Position numbers and translations under genes: made by a program
Source: Lachnospiraceae bacterium
Lineage (GTDB): Bacteria; Bacillota; Clostridia; Lachnospirales; Lachnospiraceae
Direction: 5' to 3'
NCBI GenBank assembly: GCA_910575445.1
Contig: CAJTFW010000004.1
Location: 1-64,000 of the forward strand
Length of the DNA: 64,000 bases
Notes under the pieces: generated by a model
Told to the model about the DNA's origin: nothing
Seen by the model: the letters and a program-made list of their open reading frames with translations, nothing else
The model's database searches: none
Shown here: piece after piece, positions 59,085 through 64,000 of the stretch
How the letters are laid out: each line of letters begins with the position of its first letter
Numbering within the stretch: position 1 is the stretch's first letter

Positions 59085-60158
59085 TTAGGATAACAGACTC
59101 AGGACACTCTGAGGAATGGAGTTCGACTGTGCCAGCATGGACTGGGAAGCCTGAAGAAGAATGTTGTTCTTCGTGAACGCCGTAATCTCATCTGCCATGT
59201 CTGTATCACGGATACGGCTCTCAGCAGAGGTGATGTTCTCAGAAGTAACCTCAAGGTTGTTGATGGTATGCTCCAGACGGTTCTGAGCAGCACCGAGTTT
59301 CGCACGGTAGCTAGAAACTGCATTGATTGCTGCGTTGATGGTGTCGATTGCCTGGTTAGATTTGTTCGTGGTGGTGAGACCTACATTCATACCTGTCAGG
59401 AAAGTAAGACTACCTGTTGCAGTCTTTCCTGCTAACCCATTGAATGCTTGTTGAGCAAGTACAGTTCCCTTAACCTGCATAGAAGACCACTCTTTATTAC
59501 CTGGAGCCTGTGGCTTCAGTTTAATTGACTTGGTCTCTTCATCATAACGGAAATATTGATTGCTGCCTCCTTTTACCTGAGTTAACCAAGGGTCTAAAGT
59601 AGGCTTATCAGCCGCAGATAGCTTAATACCACGAATCGCTGCATCAATACCAAATACAGTCATTGGCTGACCAGTTACTTTGATAACCTCACCGCTGGTT
59701 GGTCCAATCTGGAAGGTCATTACACCAGCATTGCCGTTATGAATATCTGCCAGAGGTTTGATTCCGTTGAAGTCGGTGTAGTTCGCGATACGGTCAATCT
59801 CGTTCAGAAGCTCATCAACCTCGCTCTGCAGGTTGCCTCTTGCCACAGAGTTATAGGTACCGTTAGCTGCCTGAGTTGCCAAAGTTGTCATACGCTGAAG
59901 CATGGAGTGAACCTCGGTCAAAGCACCCTCTGCCGTCTGAATCAAACCGATTGCATCGTTTGCGTTGTTTACTGCCTGGTTTAAGCCATTAATCTGAGAA
60001 CGCATGCTCTCGGAAATAGCCAGACCTGCTGCGTCATCGCCTGCACGGTTGATTTTGTAACCGGATGACAGTTTCTCTAAGTTCTTGTTCAGTCCACCCT
60101 GGTTAATACCCAAGTTACGATAAGAGTTAATCGCCGCTATGTTGTGTTGAATAATCAT
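59085..60158 (-). CDS. fliC: Flagellin 1
   Basis: 357 residues. Conserved D0/D1 N-terminus (MIIQHNIAAINSYRNLG; LSSGYKINRAGDDAAGLAIS) and C-terminus (AESRIRDTDMADEITAFTK; ILLQASQSMLAQSN; LSLLS). A short central D2 region (about residues 185-250) is the only part that differs clearly from flagellin 2. Polymerises into the filament after export by the flagellar type III system. AGGAGG lies 7 bases before ATG. Confidence 0.95.
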   Translation of the reverse strand: MIIQHNIAAINSYRNLGINQGGLNKNLEKLSSGYKINRAGDDAAGLAISESMRSQINGLNQAVNNANDAIGLIQTAEGALTEVHSMLQRMTTLATQAANGTYNSVARGNLQSEVDELLNEIDRIANYTDFNGIKPLADIHNGNAGVMTFQIGPTSGEVIKVTGQPMTVFGIDAAIRGIKLSAADKPTLDPWLTQVKGGSNQYFRYDEETKSIKLKPQAPGNKEWSSMQVKGTVLAQQAFNGLAGKTATGSLTFLTGMNVGLTTTNKSNQAIDTINAAINAVSSYRAKLGAAQNRLEHTINNLEVTSENITSAESRIRDTDMADEITAFTKNNILLQASQSMLAQSNSIPQSVLSLLS

Positions 60159-60159
60159 A

Positions 60160-60240
60160 CAAATTTCCTCCTATACTATACTGCCCCCGAGAACTTCCCT
60201 GTCCCCGGTCCCTCTGTGATACGGGCCAAGTATCGCAGAA
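60160..60240 (-). promoter_or_regulatory. Flagellin 1 leader with CsrA-like GGA hairpin
   Basis: The minus-strand leader contains CCGGGGACAGGGAAGTTCTC: GGGGAC and GTTCTC can pair (with G-U pairs) and expose AGGGAA in the loop. A second hairpin precedes it (GATAC ... GTATC). The GGA-in-loop pattern is what CsrA binds in flagellin leaders of Bacillus. The same leader occurs before flagellin 2. Confidence 0.55.
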
Positions 60241-60279
60241 GACTTCCTAAAGCTATCATGATAAACTTTACAGTATAGT

Positions 60280-60305
60280 CTATCGGCGCTTCTCTTAGAA
60301 ACTTA
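60280..60305 (-). promoter_or_regulatory. Sigma-D (sigma-28)-type promoter of flagellin 1
   Basis: Minus strand TAAG, 14-bp spacer, GCCGATAG, close to the flagellar consensus TAAA-N15-GCCGATAA. About 120 bp upstream of the start codon. Confidence 0.75.
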
Positions 60306-60334
60306 AGCACTTTTTTTATTTTCAAACACAACAA

Positions 60335-60366
60335 ACAGCCCAGGCAAGTAATCTCGCCTAAGCTGT
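60335..60366 (-). terminator. Terminator of flagellin 2
   Basis: Minus strand ACAGCTTAGGC / GCCTGGGCTGT stem (one mismatch) followed by TTGTTGTG. The remainder of 60367-60469 is AT-rich and empty. Confidence 0.65.
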
Positions 60367-60469
60367 CTGTATTTATCTGTTAGATTTTCAACTTTTCAAG
60401 CACTATTTTCACCTAGAAAATAAAGCTTTATCTAAGTTGTTCTCTTCGCTACTAAGCATACACTCCTAA

Positions 60470-61576
60470 TTAGGATAACAGACTTAAGATGCTCTGAGGA
60501 ATGGAGTTCGACTGTGCCAGCATGGACTGGGAAGCCTGAAGAAGAATATTGTTCTTCGTGAACGCCGTAATCTCATCTGCCATGTCTGTATCACGGATAC
60601 GGCTCTCAGCAGAGGTGATGTTCTCAGAAGTTACCTCAAGGTTGTTAATGGTATGCTCCAGACGGTTCTGAGCAGCACCGAGTTTTGCACGATAGCTGGA
60701 AACTGCGTTGATTGCTGCGTTGATGGTGTCGATTGCCTGGTTGGATTTGTTCGTGGTGGTGAGACCTACGTTCATTCCTGTCAGGAAAGTATAAGTACCA
60801 TTTGCTTTAGTAAGACCTACTAATTTAGCAATATCTTTAAATGCTTCTGCTGCATGTAAAGTACCCTTAACCGATTCTGCTGACCATTTTCCAGAACCTG
60901 CTCCTGCAAGCGTTGGTGCTGTAGCTTTCAAACGAATAGAACCAGTCTCTTGGTCAACATAAAAATACTTACTAGTTCCTGCAGTTCCCTTAGCATCTCC
61001 AACAATTTTCTCTAATCCTTTTTGCATACCAGCTGTCAACTTAATACCACGGATTGCAGCATCAATACCAAATACGGTCATTGGCTGACCAGTAACTTTG
61101 ATAATTTCACCACTGGTTGGTCCAATCTGGAAGGTCATAACACCAGCGTTTCCTTTGGTGATATCTGCCAGAGGTTTGATTCCGTTGAAGTCGGTGTAGT
61201 TCGCGATACGGTCAATCTCGTTCAGAAGCTCATCAACCTCACTCTGCAGGTTGCCTCTTGCTACAGAGTTGTAAGTACCGTTAGCTGCCTGAGTTGCCAG
61301 GGTTGTCATACGCTGAAGCATGGAGTGAACCTCGGTCAGAGCACCCTCTGCCGTCTGAATCAAACCGATTGCATCGTTTGCGTTGTTTACTGCCTGGTTT
61401 AAGCCGTTAATCTGAGAACGCATGCTCTCGGAAATAGCCAGACCTGCTGCATCATCGCCTGCACGGTTGATTTTGTAACCGGATGACAGTTTCTCTAAGT
61501 TTTTGTTCAGTCCGCTCTGGTTTACGCCTAAGTTACGATAAGAGTTAATCGCCGCTATGTTGTGTTGAATAATCAT
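60470..61576 (-). CDS. fliC: Flagellin 2
   Basis: 368 residues. The first ~170 and last ~115 residues are almost identical to flagellin 1, while the middle (GMQKGLEKIVGDAKG ... AFKDIAKLVGLTKANG) differs and is 11 residues longer. DNA identity in the ends is close to complete, pointing to recent duplication or gene conversion. Own promoter and leader. Confidence 0.95.
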   Translation of the reverse strand: MIIQHNIAAINSYRNLGVNQSGLNKNLEKLSSGYKINRAGDDAAGLAISESMRSQINGLNQAVNNANDAIGLIQTAEGALTEVHSMLQRMTTLATQAANGTYNSVARGNLQSEVDELLNEIDRIANYTDFNGIKPLADITKGNAGVMTFQIGPTSGEIIKVTGQPMTVFGIDAAIRGIKLTAGMQKGLEKIVGDAKGTAGTSKYFYVDQETGSIRLKATAPTLAGAGSGKWSAESVKGTLHAAEAFKDIAKLVGLTKANGTYTFLTGMNVGLTTTNKSNQAIDTINAAINAVSSYRAKLGAAQNRLEHTINNLEVTSENITSAESRIRDTDMADEITAFTKNNILLQASQSMLAQSNSIPQSILSLLS

Positions 61577-61660
61577 ATAGAAATCCTCCTATAATATACT
61601 GCCCGAGAACTTCCCTGTCCCCGGTCTTCTGTTTTGCGGGCCCTGCAACGCAGAAGAAAA
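61577..61660 (-). promoter_or_regulatory. Flagellin 2 leader with CsrA-like GGA hairpin
   Basis: The core CCGGGGACAGGGAAGTTCTC is identical to flagellin 1. The upstream hairpin has different bases but keeps pairing (TTCTG-GTTGC ... GCAA-CAGAA), which suggests a functional RNA structure. Confidence 0.55.
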
Positions 61661-61694
61661 ATAAAATTTATTAAAATAAACTTTATAATTCAAT

Positions 61695-61720
61695 TTATCG
61701 TCACATCTTCTAAAAACTTA
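61695..61720 (-). promoter_or_regulatory. Sigma-D-type promoter of flagellin 2
   Basis: Minus strand TAAG, spacer of 14, GACGATAA. A copy of this promoter with its upstream region lies at 63242-63267. Confidence 0.75.
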
Positions 61721-61928
61721 AGCATTTTTTTATAAATTTTTGTAGCCACTTTCATTTTCATCAAATTATAATCAAAAATATCCGAAAATCAAATAGAAAA
61801 TCATTGCCTCTTAGCAGAAAATCTGCTAAGATACTCCCGAAAGGGTATTCGCCAAAAACGTGTATGCGGTTGGCCTCGATTATGAAAACTCTCATCAGAT
61901 AAGCCTTGCTGTCTAGGGGGGTGATGCT

Positions 61929-62090
61929 ATGAGAAATACATATGAAAGGCGTTTGGAGATGTTAGAATACATCCTGAAGATTGCTGGTCTTGTCATTACA
62001 ACTATCAGTACTATTGTTAAGATAATAGACCTCATACAGCAGTGGAAGGATAAAAAAGCATCAAAAAAGCAACCGCCCGTGCCAAGGTAA
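61929..62090 (+). CDS. 53-aa membrane peptide, type I toxin-like
   Basis: MRNTYERRLEMLEYILKIAG, hydrophobic VITTISTIVKIIDLI, then a basic tail (KDKKASKKQ). A GGGGGGTGAT ribosome site precedes it. AAAAAAGCAAC / GTTGCTTTTTT (62063-62102) makes a terminator overlapping the stop. CGGTTGGCCTCGAT in the leader (61867-61880) is complementary to ATTGAGGCCAACCG after the terminator (62114-62127), a 5'-3' clamp as in type I toxin mRNAs. Two more hairpins lie upstream (CTTAGCAGA / TCTGCTAAG at 61810-61830). Confidence 0.55.
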   Translation: MRNTYERRLEMLEYILKIAGLVITTISTIVKIIDLIQQWKDKKASKKQPPVPR

Positions 62091-62189
62091 TGTTGCTTTT
62101 TTGATATAGCACTATTGAGGCCAACCGTTTGTTTTACGGCGTTGCCCTTTCTTTGTAGATATTCTATAACACTTCAAAAATATTGTCAA

Positions 62190-62640
62190 TTATTTTTTGA
62201 TGTGGAAATGGACACCGTTCATTCTTCGCGGGAATCTAAGAAGACACTGCTAACCTTCTTTTTCCCGAAAGAAAAACTCTTTCTGACCTTCCTAATGAAT
62301 CGCTGCACAAAGGGTACTGTACGCCTTGTTTTCGACCACCTGAAAAAACATCTTGGCATCTATGAATTCCTCTCTGTGTTTGAATATTTGAGGGGTCTGA
62401 ATTTGGCGAGTCAAAGGCACTTGAAATAGGGATTGAGGGAATCCCGCGTACCAGCATTTATGATTGTGACCCAATGAGAAGCGAACAAAAAGGCGGTGTG
62501 AAAAATGCCCATACTATGACTCCCTAAAGGGACAAGTGCTAACTAACTTATAAAAATCTGCTGTCAAACTGGAAGTAAACTTTTCACATTTTTAAATGTG
62601 GCTGGTGGAGTTTAGTCCCGCACTAGAATTTACTTTTTCA
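62190..62640 (+). pseudogene. IS30-family transposase remnant
   Basis: The reading KKTLLTFFFPKEKLFLTFLM, CTKGTVRLVFDHLKK, YEFLSVFEY then, after a frameshift near 62385-62400, EFGESKALEIGIEGIPRTSI and YDCDPMRSEQKGGVKNAHTM is the catalytic part of IS30-type transposases. The N-terminus and C-terminus are missing. The segment to about 62640 (FSHF, VEFSPALEF readings) resembles sequence downstream of such IS genes. Confidence 0.75.
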
Positions 62641-62674
62641 ATTCAGTTTATATTTATAAATTATAGTTTATAAA

Positions 62675-62705
62675 ACAGCCCAAGCAAAAGAAATGCCTGG
62701 GCTGT
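62675..62705 (-). terminator. Terminator of the third flagellin
   Basis: Minus strand ACAGCCCAGGCA / TGCTTGGGCTGT followed by TTTTAT. Confidence 0.8.
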
Positions 62706-62773
62706 ATATATTACATTTAAAACATTGCAGCTTGGAATCATCCAAAACCTTAACCTGTTAGAAATTCCCTGAA

Positions 62774-63206
62774 TTAGGACAACAGGCTCAAGATACTCTG
62801 AGGAATGGAGTTCGACTGTGCCAGCATGGACTGGGAAGCCTGAAGAAGAATGTTGTTCTTCGTAAACGCTGTAATCTCATCTGCCATGTCTGTATCACGG
62901 ATACGGCTCTCAGCAGAAGTGATGTTCTCAGATGTAACCTCAAGGTTGTTAATGGTATGCTCCAGACGGTTCTGAGCAGCACCGAGTTTTGCACGATAGC
63001 TAGAAACTGCGTTGATGGTGTCAATTGCTTCGTTAGCTTTATTGGTTGTAGTAAGACCTACATTCATGCCAAGAAGGAACGTATAGGTTCCTGTTGCAGT
63101 TCCCAAACCTAATTGATTGTATGCTTCTTTTGCAAGAATTGTTCCTTTCACTTGTCCTGACGACCATTCCTCACCAGCACCAGCTGTTGCTATCGATGAA
63201 ACTTTA
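62774..63206 (-). pseudogene. fliC: Flagellin 3, 5' half deleted
   Basis: Only ~143 codons remain: the end of a variable domain (SSIATAGAGEEWSSGQVKGT) and the conserved C-terminus (LTTTNKANEAIDTINAVSSY ... LSLLS). Three residues repeated in the other copies (AIN) are missing. At ~63206 the coding sequence is joined directly to promoter-upstream DNA that equals 61660 onward, so start codon, leader and N-terminus were removed in one deletion. The secretion and D0 regions are absent, so it cannot form filament. Confidence 0.88.
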
Positions 63207-63441
63207 AATAAAATTTATTAAAATAAACTTTATAATTCAATTTATCGTCACATCTTCTAAAAACTTAAGCATTTTTTTATAAATTTTTGTAGCCACTTTC
63301 ATTTTTATCAAATTACAATAAAAAACAATTAGAAAATTATTATTTCTTAGCAGTAAATCTGCTAAGATAACTCCGAAAGAGTATTCACCAAAAGTATATA
63401 ATTAGTTGACCTCGATTGTGAAAACTCTCATCAGATAAACT
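63207..63441. repeat. Duplicate of the flagellin upstream / peptide leader region
   Basis: Closely parallels 61660-61907: the flagellin promoter (TTATCGTC and CTTA at 63242-63267), AAACTTAAGC, TGTAGCCACTTTCATTTT, the CTTAGCAG / CTGCTAAG hairpin and GACCTCGATTGTGAAAACTC. The copy ends at CAGATAAA (63441), where the toxin-like peptide gene would follow but is replaced by IS DNA. Confidence 0.8.
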
Positions 63442-63454
63442 GGTATTAGTATAA

Positions 63455-64000
63455 GTGTGGACAGAAAAAGTTGAACAGTCTATACTATCAAGTGAATAGG
63501 TAATTGCGAAACAAGTTCGCAATCCTGATTGTTGGGATGAAAAGTGGATACCGGATATTTTTTGGCACACGAAATAAGTCCCATGGATTTATGGAATTGA
63601 TAAGTCCTATGCAATGAGTGGTTTTAAACTTCTGAGATACTGATGCTGATGGATCTTGTCGGCAACTATCACTGTGATAAGCTGAGTAATACCAGCGAGA
63701 AGAAGATCTGCATGGAGCGTTTTCTCATTTTGAGTTTTACGCCCAGCAATACAGAAACTATCTTTAAAGTGATTGATAGATTTCTCGACATTGACTCGGA
63801 TTTTGTAGGTTTCATCCCATTCAGCTGAACCGCGTTCGACGCCCGGATACGCGCGAAGATTTTTCTCCGGATAGATGTAGATCATCCGTCCGCAGGAAGA
63901 AGTCGTGCAGGGGTTGTCACAATGACAGACACGGCGTTTGGATTTATCTGCCCGATTGTATTCCCATTTCATTTTGGGACATACAAATTTCATGGTTGGA
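63455..64000 (-). mobile_element. IS element with DDE transposase (C-terminal end in window)
   Basis: Minus-strand frame from the window edge to 63607 encodes the end of a DDE transposase: RAYPGVERGSAEWDETYKIR, VNVEKSINHFKDSFCIAGRK, EKTLHADLLLAGITQLITV. This resembles IS4/IS1182-group enzymes (the Glu of the DDE triad would be in VEKSIN). The gene begins beyond 64000. The left IS end is probably near 63450-63460, after the flagellin duplicate. ATTGCGAA / TTCGCAAT (about 63503-63523) is a hairpin inside the end. Confidence 0.7.

Noticed and set aside
62115-62429. Intact 104-aa protein
   Set aside because: Its C-terminal part is the wrong frame after a frameshift; both frames together read as an IS30 transposase fragment.
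44000-64000. tRNA or rRNA genes as the prophage target or elsewhere
   Set aside because: No cloverleaf or rRNA-like sequence was recognised; the integration target is a protein gene.

Overview
The window looks like the chromosome of a motile, anaerobic, low-GC Firmicute, most likely a member of the Lachnospiraceae. The evidence is the AT-rich DNA with strong AGGAGG ribosome sites, the clustered flagellin genes with sigma-D-type promoters, and the gene order pyrH-frr-uppS-cdsA-dxr-rseP and rsmH-ftsL-pbp-spoVD. About 70% of the window (1 to ~44,610) is a prophage whose left end lies outside the window. The rest is host chromosome.

Prophage, read right to left on the minus strand: small regulators and membrane peptides (31.4-30.6 kb); a replication block with an HUH Rep, a phage-O-like protein, a truncated ParA and a LexA-like regulator (30.5-28.0 kb); a nucleotide or DNA modification block with a PAPS-reductase-like protein split by a stop codon, a Dam-type methylase and a radical SAM protein (27.9-24.8 kb); a late-gene activator (24.1 kb); lambda-type terminase, gpW, portal, HK97-type protease and capsid (23.3-16.7 kb); then a complete contractile (P2/Mu-like) tail with sheath, tube, frameshifted chaperone, tape measure, LysM protein, hub, spike and baseplate W/J/I (16.4-4.5 kb). 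It ends in a tail fibre (4498-2705). The lysis genes and attL are not in the window.

Beyond the fibre lies what I consider the most striking part (1-3.4 kb). There are spare, promoterless fibre C-terminal modules in alternating orientation and a tyrosine recombinase gene. Each full module begins with the same ~20-23 bp in-frame site. This reads as a tail-fibre shufflon, a host-range switch in which the recombinase itself sits between 80-bp perfect inverted repeats.

Prophage right arm (31.5-44.6 kb), mostly plus strand: a small repressor with dyad operators; an array of tiny genes in tail-to-tail overlapping pairs, with plus-strand members driven by a repeated promoter/hairpin cassette (32.5-36.2 kb); a second repressor region; an orphan HicB; a lipoprotein; a complete HicAB toxin-antitoxin pair; a GHKL ATPase / STAS-like / PIN-nuclease operon (41.1-42.9 kb) that resembles a defence or abortive-infection cargo; and a large serine integrase (43.1-44.6 kb). 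The integrase abuts a SpoVD-like penicillin-binding protein gene cut off just after its SCN motif, so the prophage has integrated inside the division/cell-wall cluster.

Host part: pbp2B-like, ftsL and rsmH; then lgt and ychF; a GC-rich nested palindromic element (51.85-52.2 kb); rseP, dxr, cdsA, uppS, frr, pyrH, dtd and maf, all on the minus strand. The right end is a flagellin locus with two intact genes carrying conserved GGA-hairpin leaders, a third gene that has lost its 5' half, two small hydrophobic peptide genes that look like type I toxins, an IS30-family remnant and the end of a DDE-transposase IS.
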